A DNA stretch of 64,000 nt. Origin: JBBSBL01 sp046330255 (GTDB lineage Bacteria > Actinomycetota > Thermoleophilia > Solirubrobacterales > Solirubrobacteraceae). Made by a program: the position numbers and the translations under genes. Below the pieces are notes generated by a model. That model did no database searches. It was not told the DNA's origin and saw nothing but the letters and a program-made list of their open reading frames with translations. The stretch lies in the NCBI GenBank assembly GCA_046330255.1, contig JAXLTC010000001.1:1116001-1180000 (forward strand). The letters are read 5' to 3'. Shown here piece after piece: positions 50,440 through 58,721 of this stretch. Numbering within the stretch: the stretch's first letter is position 1; the number at the start of each line of letters is the position of its first letter.

Positions 50440-50475
50440 ACCGCACTGTCACCACCCCCGCCCGAGGAGGCGACC

Positions 50476-51651
50476 ATGAACCGCCACGTGCTGTACACGA
50501 TCCCCGCCTCGTGCTACTCGGGCAAGGCACGCGCCTACCTCCGGAAGCACTGGGTCGACTACGAGGAGCGCGCGTTCGGAGATCCCCGCTACGCGCAGGA
50601 GATCGTGCCGGAGATCGGACGGGTGATCATCCCGGTGCTGCAGACACCCGACGGCGAGGTCATCCAGGACACCGTCGACATCATCGACCACTTCGAGCGA
50701 GACGTCCCGCCGGAGCGGTCGGCGTACCCGCAGACGCCGCTGCATCGCGTCGTGGCGCACGTGCTCGAGATGTTCGGCGGCGAGGGGCTGGGGCGGCCGC
50801 TGATGCACTACCGCTGGAACTTCGATGAGTACAACCTCGCGTTCATCCGCGAGGAGTTCTCGACGGGTCTCGGTGCGGGAATGGACCCCGAGCAGCGTGC
50901 CGCGATCTTCGAGTGGGCCAGCGGCGCGATGCGCAAGCTGACCGTCGATGTCGGTGTCACTCCCGAGACGATCCCGCTCGTCGAGCAGTCCTACCAGCAG
51001 TTCCTCGAGTTGATGAACGCGCACGTCAGCGACTCGCCCTACCTGCTCGGCGGGCGCCCGACGATCGCCGACTACGCGTTCATGGCACCGCTGTTCGCGC
51101 ATCTCTCCCGCGACCCCTACCCGTCGCTGCTGATGAAGCGCACGGCCCCCAGGGTGTGGCGCTGGGTCGAGCGGATGAACTCCCCCGTGCAGGACGCCGG
51201 CGAGTACCTCGGGTACCCCGAGACCCTGTTCGACGGCGACGACATCCCACCGACGCTCGGCAGCCTGCTCTCCTACATCGGCGAGGAGTTCGTCCCCGAG
51301 ATGCTCGCCCAGGTCGACCACATCGACGGCTGGCTGGCCGAGCACGATGAGATCCAGGAAGGCGACGTCATCCCCTACGCCGCGGAGGACCGCTTCGTCG
51401 CCCAGGTGCCCGTGCGGTGGCGCGGAACCGAGATCAGCTGCGGCGTCCTCCCCTACCGGATGCTGCTGCTGCAGCGTCTCCAGGACGCGCACGGCGCGCT
51501 CGGGCTCGACAGCCAGGAGCGCGCACGCGATCTGCTGCGCGAGCACGGACTCGAGCAGTTGCTCGACGCTCGCCCCCGCCGCCGCGTCATCCGCGAGAAC
51601 AACCGCGAAGCCTGGGGAGCCGCCCAGTCGCCCCTTCTCGCCACCGTCTGA
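50476..51651 (+). CDS. glutathione S-transferase family protein (long form)
   Basis: The 391-residue protein has an N-terminal thioredoxin-like GST domain (HVLYTIPASCYSGKARAYLR, IIPVLQTPDGEVIQDTVDII) with a Cys-containing catalytic loop, then a GST C-terminal helical domain (YLLGGRPTIADYAFMAPLFA) and about 130 extra residues with no recognised domain. It is longer than common GSTs (~210). GAGGAGG precedes ATG 50476. It lies 36 bp after the DUF1254 gene and may be co-transcribed. Confidence 0.82.
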   Translation: MNRHVLYTIPASCYSGKARAYLRKHWVDYEERAFGDPRYAQEIVPEIGRVIIPVLQTPDGEVIQDTVDIIDHFERDVPPERSAYPQTPLHRVVAHVLEMFGGEGLGRPLMHYRWNFDEYNLAFIREEFSTGLGAGMDPEQRAAIFEWASGAMRKLTVDVGVTPETIPLVEQSYQQFLELMNAHVSDSPYLLGGRPTIADYAFMAPLFAHLSRDPYPSLLMKRTAPRVWRWVERMNSPVQDAGEYLGYPETLFDGDDIPPTLGSLLSYIGEEFVPEMLAQVDHIDGWLAEHDEIQEGDVIPYAAEDRFVAQVPVRWRGTEISCGVLPYRMLLLQRLQDAHGALGLDSQERARDLLREHGLEQLLDARPRRRVIRENNREAWGAAQSPLLATV

Positions 51652-51822
51652 CCACGAGACCGGCCGCCGGGCGCGTCCCGCCGTTGCGGCTCGCAGACAA
51701 CGTCATGTCCGGAGCCCGCTGACGCCGTGGCCGCCGCGCGGCCGGCACGCGGCGATGCCCGTACCCTGGCCCCCGCCTGTCGCCGTGCTCACGGGCGGCC
51801 GGTTCCCAGTCCAGGAGCATGA

Positions 51823-52267
51823 ATGTCTCACGAGAGCGACGCGTCAGCCGTCTACCTGCTGCACGTCACCACCGACCCGGAGGGGCGCACCGTCACCCAC
51901 CGCTGGCGGGTTCCGGGACTCTCGATGCGGCGCACGATCGGCGACAGCCCGCCCATGTGGGCCACGGAGCCGAACCCCGACCCCGTCTCCCGATCCACCT
52001 GGGTCATGCCGGCGGGGTGGGAGGGGCGACTGGCACACCAACCCGCAGCGGCAACTGGTCGTACCGCTGTCGGGACGGTGGTGGATCAGGACGCAGGACG
52101 GCATCCGCACGATCATGGGCCCTGGGGACGCGCACCTCGGAGACGATGTCGACGCCGCTCCGGACAGCGCCGGCCGGATCGGCCACGACTCCGGCACCGA
52201 GGGAGATGAGACCGTGGTGCTGCTGATGATCCCGTCGAGGGCGATAGGCTGCCCTGCATCGGCCTGA
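51823..52267 (+). pseudogene. cupin-domain gene with a one-base frameshift
   Basis: ATG 51823 (AGGAG five nt before) starts SHESDASAVYLLHVTTDPEG and runs in frame to STWVMPAGWEG. After the G-run at 52023-52026 the normal cupin continuation appears in the next frame: GDWHTNPQRQLVVPLSGRWW, RTQDGIRTIMGPGDAHLGDD, then the GH end, stopping at 52267. Removing one G restores a 147-codon cupin. The cause is a one-base insertion in the DNA or an assembly error. Confidence 0.75.
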
Positions 52268-52421
52268 TCGGTTGGCGACCCGTGCTGACCAGTACGCCTG
52301 CCCGGCTCCCGCGGGCCACACGGTCGTGCGCCTCAGCAATGCGCTCGAGCGGAACGGGTTGGTCGATCGCGATCGCGAGAGCGCCCTCACGCGCCGCCGC
52401 GGTGAGGTCGGCGGCGGCTTT

Positions 52422-52634
52422 CTACTTGACCTCTGGCGGGAAGTCGTGACTGCCCAGGAGACGGAGGCCGATGCTCTTGAAGAGCATCGGCCAGAACGGC
52501 ACGCCCGGGCGCTCGGCGCGCGTGGCGTAGGCGGCGATCACAGCCTCGTTCGCGGCGACCGCCGCATCGAGGTCGGCGTTGTCGGAGAACGCAGCCTCGA
52601 TGATTCGGGCGCGTTGGCTGAGGAGATCCTGCAA
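52422..52634 (-). CDS. small helical protein or C-terminal fragment of unknown function
   Basis: The frame encodes 70 residues from a TTG, with the helical stretch ARIIEAAFSDNADLDAAVAA and NEAVIAAYATRAERPG, then PFWPMLFKSIGLRLLGSH. Codon choice is strongly GC-biased at third positions on this strand, unlike overlapping frames, which suggests that this is a genuine coding sequence. A stop lies seven codons upstream of the TTG, with no good ribosome-binding site, so it may be the remains of a longer gene. No family recognised. Confidence 0.45.
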   Translation of the reverse strand: MQDLLSQRARIIEAAFSDNADLDAAVAANEAVIAAYATRAERPGVPFWPMLFKSIGLRLLGSHDFPPEVK

Positions 52635-52772
52635 GAGCCTGCCGAGCGGGTCTCACAAGCAACCACGCTCGCCGGCAACGAACTCGCCAGCCGGCCCGCA
52701 GGAGGTTCTCGTCGGCCCGACGGTCTCCAAGAATAGTTGCCGAGGGATCCCCGTCTGTCCCGAAATCCCTTA

Positions 52773-52846
<74 letters not shown>

Positions 52847-52892
52847 TGGGCGGCCTAGTGTAGCCGCGTCCGGTTCCCACGGGCCCGCGCGG

Positions 52893-53669
52893 TCACGCCA
52901 CCACGCCGCAGGCGTACCACGCGTGGGCGTCGAGCTCGAAGGGCCCGTCGGGCAGCTCGGCACGCAGGTCCTCGCGGACGGCGGCGCGGTCCTCCGGCGG
53001 GAGCTCGCTCAGGGCCTGGCCGGCCGGCCCCACCGCGAACGTGAACGGCTCCCAGAAGTCGTCGAAGTCCGCGTAGGCGGCGCTGACGGCGAGCTCGCCG
53101 CCGCTGACATCGCTCAGCCCGGCGCGCGCGAGGCGCTCGGCGATGTCGCCCTTGCTCGTGCCGGCGCGGTCCTGCTCTCCTCCGACCGAGGGGAGCCGCC
53201 CCCGCATCGCCGTCCAGAAGAGCCGCAGCATGTTCATGCGACCGCCGGCGACGTCCCACATGCACGCAGCGACGACGCCGCCGGGGCGCGTGACCCGCGC
53301 CATCTCCGCCACGCCCCGGTCGGCGTCGCGCATGAAGCCGATCACCAGGCACGAGAGCGCCGCGTCGAAGGTCCCGTCGTCCCACGGCAGCTCCTCCGCG
53401 GTGCCCTCGCGGGCGTCCACGCCCGGGTTGCGCTCGGCGCAGGCGGCGACGAACTGCGGCGCCGGGTCGACCGCGGCGACCCGCTCGGCCCCGGTCCTCT
53501 TCACGAGCTCGGCCGTCAGCCCTCCGGGCCCGCAGCCGACGTCCAGCACGCGCTGGCCGTCCGCAACTCTCGCCGCGTCGGCGAGGGCGGCGGCGAGCGG
53601 CGGCGTGTAGCGGCCCATGAAGCGGTCGTAGGCCGCGGCGGGAGAGCGGAAGGCGCGGTGATCGGCCAT
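52893..53669 (-). CDS. class I SAM-dependent methyltransferase
   Basis: The 258-residue protein has motif I VLDVGCGPGGLTAELVKRTG, motif II acidic residue in VAAVDPAPQFVAACAERNP, and LPWDDGTFDAALSCLVIGFM with VTRPGGVVAACMWDVAGGR (motifs IV and VI) of ubiE/Methyltransf_11 enzymes. It transfers methyl from S-adenosylmethionine to a small molecule. ATG 53669 follows AAGGAG at good spacing. It lies 46 bp after the tRNA-Arg gene in chromosomal order and is divergent from 53804. Confidence 0.88.
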   Translation of the reverse strand: MADHRAFRSPAAAYDRFMGRYTPPLAAALADAARVADGQRVLDVGCGPGGLTAELVKRTGAERVAAVDPAPQFVAACAERNPGVDAREGTAEELPWDDGTFDAALSCLVIGFMRDADRGVAEMARVTRPGGVVAACMWDVAGGRMNMLRLFWTAMRGRLPSVGGEQDRAGTSKGDIAERLARAGLSDVSGGELAVSAAYADFDDFWEPFTFAVGPAGQALSELPPEDRAAVREDLRAELPDGPFELDAHAWYACGVVA

Positions 53670-53803
53670 CGGGGCTCCTTCGTTCGGGGGTCGCGATTCT
53701 TGTCCGCCCGTGCGGCCGGCGCAACCCTCTCCCCTCACGTGGTGTGTCCGCCGGCCGGTGCGCGGGCGCGCCGTGTCAGGCGCCGCGCGCCCGCGGCGAC
53801 CCG

Positions 53804-54703
53804 ATGTGCATGATCACGCTCACGAAGGTCCCAATGGCCGCCGACTGCTCGGTCGAGCTGATGCGCACGCTGCGCGTCCCCGACAGCGACGGCGAGTCCC
53901 CGCTGCCGCCCGGCCTCGGGCCGATGCTCGCCTACCGCGCGAGCGCCGACGGCGACTTCGTCGTGCCGATGCACCGCGCCGAGGCGCTGTGGCTGTCGTT
54001 CGACGCTCCGTTCTGGAAGCCGCGCGCGCTCAAGGTCGGGATCGGCGGCGTCGACGCGCTGAGCGGCGCGCCCTTCGATCCCGGCACGCTCTCCGCGGAC
54101 CCGCAGGACTACCTCGTCATCCCCGAGCAGCCGTGGCTGGACGGCATCAACGGCGGCGACGGGCTCGTGCGCCAGTTCGTCGCCGTGCCGCTGGGCGAGG
54201 GGCTCACGATCGAGGGGCAGCTCACCGGCTCCGAGCGCGAGGGCGGGCTCACGCTGTCGCTCTTCCAGCCGCGGCCGGGCCGGTTCCCGGACGAGCCGCC
54301 CTTCGAGGGGCGCACGGGCATGGCCGCCTGCTGCGCCCCCGCGATGGGACTCGGGGCGGGCGGGCACATCCGCCAGGAGATCTACCGCGACGAGCACGGT
54401 TTCGAGACGTGGGAGCCGGAGCCGGCCACCACCGTGCGCCTCGAGCTCGTCGACGCGCTCGCGTTCGCCGCGCTGACCGGGCTCCCGATGCCCCATCCGC
54501 CCGCCGACGCCGAGACCTACACCAGCCACGGCTTCCCCTGGTTCGACCTCCTCAGCCCGACGCGGAAGGACATCGAAGCGTCCGAGCGCCTGGCGCAGGT
54601 GCGCTCGATCGCCGACCTCGAGGGTCGCCGCGAGGAGCCGCTGCCGATCTCCGAGTCGCAGGTCCGCCGCCTGCTGGAGCTGCGGGAGCCGGTCGCCGGC
54701 TGA
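53804..54703 (+). CDS. conserved protein of unknown function, 299 residues
   Basis: The soluble 299-residue protein has distinctive blocks: ALWLSFDAPFWKPRALKVGI, YLVIPEQPWLDGINGGDGLV, RQFVAVPLGEGLTIEGQLTG and GFPWFDLLSPTRKDIEASER. The acidic, Trp-rich segments look like a folded enzyme or binding protein. I do not recognise a named family; I recall similar hypothetical proteins in other soil bacteria, but that is not evidence from this sequence. ATG 53804 has no clear SD. It is convergent with the VapC remnant. Confidence 0.7.
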   Translation: MCMITLTKVPMAADCSVELMRTLRVPDSDGESPLPPGLGPMLAYRASADGDFVVPMHRAEALWLSFDAPFWKPRALKVGIGGVDALSGAPFDPGTLSADPQDYLVIPEQPWLDGINGGDGLVRQFVAVPLGEGLTIEGQLTGSEREGGLTLSLFQPRPGRFPDEPPFEGRTGMAACCAPAMGLGAGGHIRQEIYRDEHGFETWEPEPATTVRLELVDALAFAALTGLPMPHPPADAETYTSHGFPWFDLLSPTRKDIEASERLAQVRSIADLEGRREEPLPISESQVRRLLELREPVAG

Positions 54704-54726
54704 GCTCCGCCCGCGGGCGCCCGGCG

Positions 54727-54888
54727 TCAGCCCTCCAGCGCGATCGCCTCGATCCCAGCGATGGCACGGGCGGCCCCGGCCAGCCCGCGGTCTCGGGTGG
54801 CGAGCGGCTCGCCGAGACGATCGGCCAGCGCCACGAACAGCGCATCCGCGGCGGTCATGTTCTCGCGGAGCTCCCAGGCCCGCTCGGC
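54727..54888 (-). pseudogene. C-terminal remnant of a VapC-like PIN-domain toxin
   Basis: The minus-strand frame gives RAWELRENMTAADALFVALA, DRLGEPLATRDRGLAGAARA, a clear PIN-domain ending (helix, then TRDxxLA) as in VapC toxins. The first ~85 residues and any VapB partner are missing. Its 5' part overlaps, in another frame, the last codons of the P450 gene, so the toxin gene was truncated and joined to the P450 3' end. Confidence 0.65.
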
Positions 54889-56204
54889 TCGTCCCGGTCG
54901 CCCGGCCCGCGCGCACGGGCCCGCTCGGCGAGCTCGTCGGCAGTCGGCCGCTCGTCGACGTGGGCGCGCGTGCCTCGCGGATCGGCCACGAACCGCACCG
55001 GCAGGGCGTCGAGCCCGTAGATCCCGCTCACGCCCTGGCGCCCCGGCTCGCCGGCAAGCTCGAGGCGCTCGATCCGGCGCGCGAGGAACGCCAGGCCCTC
55101 CTGAAGCTCGGCGCGCGCGAGGTTCGCGCCGAGGCAGAAGTGGATGCCTGCCCCGAACGTGAGCATCCGGGTCGTCGGGCGCTCGGCGGTGATGTCGAAG
55201 TCCTGCGGGTCCGCGAACGTGTCCGGGTCGCGGTTGGCGGTGAAGGCGCAGATCATCAGCACCGTGTCCTTCGGGAACGTCACGCCCTGGTAGGTGACGT
55301 CCTCGACCAGCATCCGCGCGGTGAACGGCGTGATCGGCTCGTAGCGCAGCGCCTCCTCGACCGCCGCCGGCGCGAGCCCCTCCGGGTCGGCGCGCAGCGC
55401 CGCCCACTGGTCCGGGCGCTGAGCGAGCAGCGCGACCGCCTGCGCGAGCTGGCTCTGCGTCGTGTCCACCCCGCCGACCAGCACGTTCAGCACGAGGTTC
55501 TCGAGCTCGACGTCGCTGAGACGGTCGCCCTCCTCCTCGGCGGCGATCAGCGAGGAGATCAGGTCGTCGGCCGTCGTCGTGCGCCGGCCGGAGATCAGCG
55601 GGCGCACCCAGGCGTAGAACTCGCCGACCTTGGCGTCGATCCTCGCGAGCGCCTCCGGATCCGAGAGCGCGACGGGGTCGAACTGTCGCTGGATCCACAT
55701 CGACCAGTCGTGCAGCCGCGGAGCGTCCTCGCGCGGCGCGCCCATCACGGTCGCGATCGTCAGCGCCGGATACGGCTTCGCGACCGCCTCGACGAGGTCG
55801 CACTCCCCGTGCTCCGCGACCCCGGTCCACAGCTCCTCCAGGAAGTCGCGCATCGCGGGCCGGTAGCGGTCGGCGGCGCCGCGCGAGAGCGCCGGGCCGA
55901 CGAGCTGGCGCAGGCGCCGGTGATCGGCCCCGTTCACGTTGATGATGTTGCGCGTGATCTGCTCGTGCAGCGGGCCGTCGCCGATCCCGAACAGCTCGGC
56001 GATCTTCAACCCGGGGAAGATCGCCGCCTTGGACTTCAGGAAGTGGTCGCCGGCCGCGCGGTCGAGCACGATCGTCGCGAGCGGCGCACGCGCCAGCCAG
56101 GTGCGCTCGGAGAGCCCGCGCATCGTCGCGTGGAAGCGCTCCCCGCGCAGCTCCGGATCCATGTAGTCGAGCTCGGGGAGCTCGAGGTCCGCGAGAGCGG
56201 CCAT
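54855..56204 (-). CDS. cytochrome P450
   Basis: The 449-residue protein has all P450 landmarks: I-helix VLVGGVDTTQSQLAQAVALL, K-helix AAVEEALRYEPITPFTARML (ExxR), and the haem loop MLTFGAGIHFCLGANLARAE with the Cys ligand. It is a haem monooxygenase that needs a ferredoxin and reductase, not encoded nearby. ATG 56204 lies 10 nt after TAGGCT (leaderless). The final ~35 residues are a disordered tail that runs into DNA derived from a VapC remnant, so the original C-terminus may have been replaced. Confidence 0.92.
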   Translation of the reverse strand: MAALADLELPELDYMDPELRGERFHATMRGLSERTWLARAPLATIVLDRAAGDHFLKSKAAIFPGLKIAELFGIGDGPLHEQITRNIINVNGADHRRLRQLVGPALSRGAADRYRPAMRDFLEELWTGVAEHGECDLVEAVAKPYPALTIATVMGAPREDAPRLHDWSMWIQRQFDPVALSDPEALARIDAKVGEFYAWVRPLISGRRTTTADDLISSLIAAEEEGDRLSDVELENLVLNVLVGGVDTTQSQLAQAVALLAQRPDQWAALRADPEGLAPAAVEEALRYEPITPFTARMLVEDVTYQGVTFPKDTVLMICAFTANRDPDTFADPQDFDITAERPTTRMLTFGAGIHFCLGANLARAELQEGLAFLARRIERLELAGEPGRQGVSGIYGLDALPVRFVADPRGTRAHVDERPTADELAERARARGPGDRDEPSGPGSSART

Positions 56205-56233
56205 GACCGGCCCCAGCCTAGCCGCGCCCTCGC

Positions 56234-56710
56234 CTACGCGCCCGATCGCGCGCCCGGCCCTCCGGCGCTTCCGGCGCCGCGCAGCGCCTCGCCCAGCGCA
56301 CGGTCCTGGGCGGACAGGTGCGCCTGCAGCTTCTGGCACTCGGCGAGGATCGCCTCGGCGTCGCTGTAGGTCTGCGACGCGCGGCGGTCCGCCGCGCTCC
56401 CGAGCACCTGCTGCCCGACCATGATCGCGATCATCAGCAGCATCTGGAGGATGCCGCCGAAGATCAGCAGCATGAGCGCGTACGGGTACGGGTCGCCGAA
56501 GAGATGCTTGCCGGCGTACCCCATCCACAGCCCCATCAGCAGCGCGACGAGGTAGAACGCCCACATCGTCCCCACGCCGCGCGTGATCAGCGAGGCGAGG
56601 CGTCCGTTGAAGCCGACGTGCTCGTCGGCGACCTTCGTCGGCCCCTCCTTGCGGCGCTTCTCGATGCGCGGGTTGGGCTCGTACTCGTAGGCGACGGGAT
56701 CGTGAGGCAC
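56234..56710 (-). CDS. DUF1003-like membrane protein
   Basis: The 158-residue protein has an N-terminal soluble stretch (YEYEPNPRIEKRRKEGPTKV), two membrane helices (MWAFYLVALLMGLWMGYAG and YALMLLIFGGILQMLLMIAI with DPYPY between) and a C-terminal coiled-coil-like helix (AEAILAECQKLQAHLSAQDR). This matches DUF1003 proteins (about 150-200 residues), whose function is unknown. GTG 56710 is preceded by AGGAG; the frame stays open upstream without similarity. It lies 30 bp upstream of the P450 start on the same strand. Confidence 0.75.
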   Translation of the reverse strand: MPHDPVAYEYEPNPRIEKRRKEGPTKVADEHVGFNGRLASLITRGVGTMWAFYLVALLMGLWMGYAGKHLFGDPYPYALMLLIFGGILQMLLMIAIMVGQQVLGSAADRRASQTYSDAEAILAECQKLQAHLSAQDRALGEALRGAGSAGGPGARSGA

Positions 56711-56769
56711 GGGGGCTCCTGGCTGGTCGGGGGCACGCGAATTGTGCCCCGGCCGCGAGCCGGCCCCCC

Positions 56770-57513
56770 TCAGCCCCGGTTCACGGCGAGCGCGATCGTG
56801 CCGGTGAAGCCCGGCCGGCGCCGGCGCCGCGCGAGCCGAGCGACCGCCAGCCGGCCGCCCGCGGCGCGGTAGATCCCGTCGCGCGAGTTCGAGGTGTCCT
56901 GCGCGCCGTGGGAACGGTAGGCGCCCGTGCGGTACACGGCGCGGCTGGTGGTGTCCGGGAAGAACACCTGGCCCGTGTGCACGACGTCGCCGCCGACGTG
57001 CACCTTGACGTGGACGTGCGGGGTGCGGCCCGGGTACCAGCCCGGGTAGATCGTCACGAACGTGACGCGGCCGCGCGCGTCGCTGCGCTGGTGGCCGCGT
57101 AGGAAGCGCTTGCGGTTGTTGGGGGTCGCGTGGCCGTCGCGGCCCGGCGACGGCGCGCCGGTGTAGCCCGAGTACACGCCGCCGGCGTCGGCATGCCAGA
57201 CCTCCACGTCGGCCCCGCGGATCGCGCGGCACGAGGCGGCGTCCTGGATCGTCAGGGTCAGGACCAGCGGCAGCCCGGGACGGCCATCGCGGATGTCGCG
57301 CCGCCTCAGCCGGTTCTCGATCCAGTAGGGCCCCTCCATGACCTCGCGCGCGAGCACGCACGAGGCGGCCGGCCGTGCGGACGCGGCGGCCAGCGCGGCG
57401 GGGCCTCGCGCGAGCGCCCATGCGAGGCCGGCGCCGGCGCCCCCCGCGGCGACGAGCGCCTCGCGGCGGCGCAGGGCGGTCCGGCTGCGGTCATCGTCGG
57501 TCTGAAAGCTCAT
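56770..57513 (-). CDS. Tat-exported intradiol ring-cleavage dioxygenase-like protein
   Basis: The 247-residue protein begins with a twin-Arg signal (TALRRREALVAAGGAGAGLA). The mature part has intradiol dioxygenase features: EGPYWIENRLRRRDIRDGRP, LTLTIQDAASCRAIRGADVE with VWHADAGGVYSGY (Tyr ligand), RVTFVTIYPGWYPGRTPHVH and HVKVHVGGDVVHTGQVFFPD (His ligands). Such enzymes use Fe(III) to open catechol rings. Exported relatives may attack extracellular aromatics or lignin-derived compounds. Confidence 0.87.
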   Translation of the reverse strand: MSFQTDDDRSRTALRRREALVAAGGAGAGLAWALARGPAALAAASARPAASCVLAREVMEGPYWIENRLRRRDIRDGRPGLPLVLTLTIQDAASCRAIRGADVEVWHADAGGVYSGYTGAPSPGRDGHATPNNRKRFLRGHQRSDARGRVTFVTIYPGWYPGRTPHVHVKVHVGGDVVHTGQVFFPDTTSRAVYRTGAYRSHGAQDTSNSRDGIYRAAGGRLAVARLARRRRRPGFTGTIALAVNRG

Positions 57514-57640
57514 CGCTGGATCCTCTCGCGGCGTGGGTAGCGTGCGGCGCCCAGGCTGGCGGCACGGATTGAGGGCGCGCTAAGAGTCTCACGGCACCGG
57601 CGCCCGAGGGCCGGCCGCGGCTCCGGATACGCTCGCCGCC

Positions 57641-57856
57641 GTGCGCGAGCGCATCATCGCCGCCAACGACGCGACCTACGAAGCCTGGAACGCCCACGAC
57701 CCCGACGCGGTCGCGGCGATCTTCGCGCCGGACGCCGAGGCCTACGACGACGTTCGCGGCGCCTCGTTCTCGCGCTTCGACGACGACGGGCTCGTGATCC
57801 GCGACGTGCACTTCTGGGACGTGCCGACGCTGCTCGCGCAGCTCGGCGCGAGCTGA
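57641..57856 (+). CDS. SnoaL-like protein with an internal deletion
   Basis: The 71-residue product has the start of a SnoaL/NTF2-like fold (ANDATYEAWNAHDPDAVAAI, FAPDAEAYDD) and its typical end (SFSRFDDDGLVIRDVHFWDV, PTLLAQLGAS) but lacks the middle ~50 residues that form most of the cone-shaped pocket; the usual length is about 125. The join is in frame near 57745-57760. GTG 57641 lies 7 nt after TACGCT (leaderless). It is probably a decayed gene that still has an open frame. Confidence 0.6.
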   Translation: MRERIIAANDATYEAWNAHDPDAVAAIFAPDAEAYDDVRGASFSRFDDDGLVIRDVHFWDVPTLLAQLGAS

Positions 57857-57889
57857 CCTACGCATTCCACACCGGCAGAGGAGATGATC

Positions 57890-58594
57890 GTGGCCGTGAG
57901 GCACCGCCCCGCAGTCGCCCTCGCAGTCCTGATCGCCGCGCTCGCGCTGCCCGCGAGCGCGTCCGCCCGCTTCTACGGCTCGAGCCTGCGCCGGCCGGCG
58001 AACGTCAACTTCGGCTGCGAGGTCGCGCCGTTCTTCAACACGTTCTCGCCGTCGGGCTTCTCGTTCGGCGCCTCCGGCCACCGGACGTGCACGTGGCGCC
58101 CGCTCGGCTACCTGGGCAGGCTGGGCACCGGCGGCACGCTGGCGAGCAACGGGATCATCCGCCGCGTCCAGATCCGCGCCGGCCGGCGCCCGGCGCCGCT
58201 GCGGCTGACGATCCTGCAGTCCAGCTCGCGGCTCTCCCCGGGCGGGGGAACGCTCCAGAACTCCTTCACCTGCTGCACGGCGAGGCGCTTCAGCCGGGTG
58301 CTGCGCCCGCGCGCCAACCGGGTATCGACGTTCACCGTGAACATGCGCGTCTACCGCAGCGTCGACAGCCGGGCGCTGGTGCAGACCAACGACGTGATCG
58401 GCATCAGCGGCGTCGGCCGGGGAACCCTGCCGCTGCGGGTGGGCTCCGGCCTCGGCGGCTACACCCCGGGCAACGCGTTCTCCGCGTTCTACTACCCGCT
58501 CACCCGCGTCGGCGACCCGCGCCTGGACGGCTCCGGCCTGACGGGCATCGAGGTCCTGCTGCGCTGGGAGTTCATCCCCGCGCGGCGGCGGTAG
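57890..58594 (+). CDS. secreted protein of unknown function
   Basis: The 234-residue product has a signal peptide (PAVALAVLIAALALPASASA) and a mature beta-rich region with Cys in NFGCEVAPFF, RTCTWRPL and FTCCTARRF, which may form disulfides. GTG 57890 has AGAGGAG at ideal distance; ATG 57884 is directly on top of the ribosome-binding site and less likely. I recognise no family. The composition (Gly, Ser, Arg, Phe) suggests an extracellular binding protein. Confidence 0.7.
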   Translation: MAVRHRPAVALAVLIAALALPASASARFYGSSLRRPANVNFGCEVAPFFNTFSPSGFSFGASGHRTCTWRPLGYLGRLGTGGTLASNGIIRRVQIRAGRRPAPLRLTILQSSSRLSPGGGTLQNSFTCCTARRFSRVLRPRANRVSTFTVNMRVYRSVDSRALVQTNDVIGISGVGRGTLPLRVGSGLGGYTPGNAFSAFYYPLTRVGDPRLDGSGLTGIEVLLRWEFIPARRR

Positions 58595-58721
58595 CGGTCG
58601 CCGTCAGCGCCCGGGCCCGGCGGAGGCCTCGGCCTCGTGGGGCTGGCCCGTGTGCTCGCAGATGACGCGCAGGTCGCGGTCGAAGGACCAGAGCGTCTTC
58701 GCCGGTGGACTCGCCGGCGCC

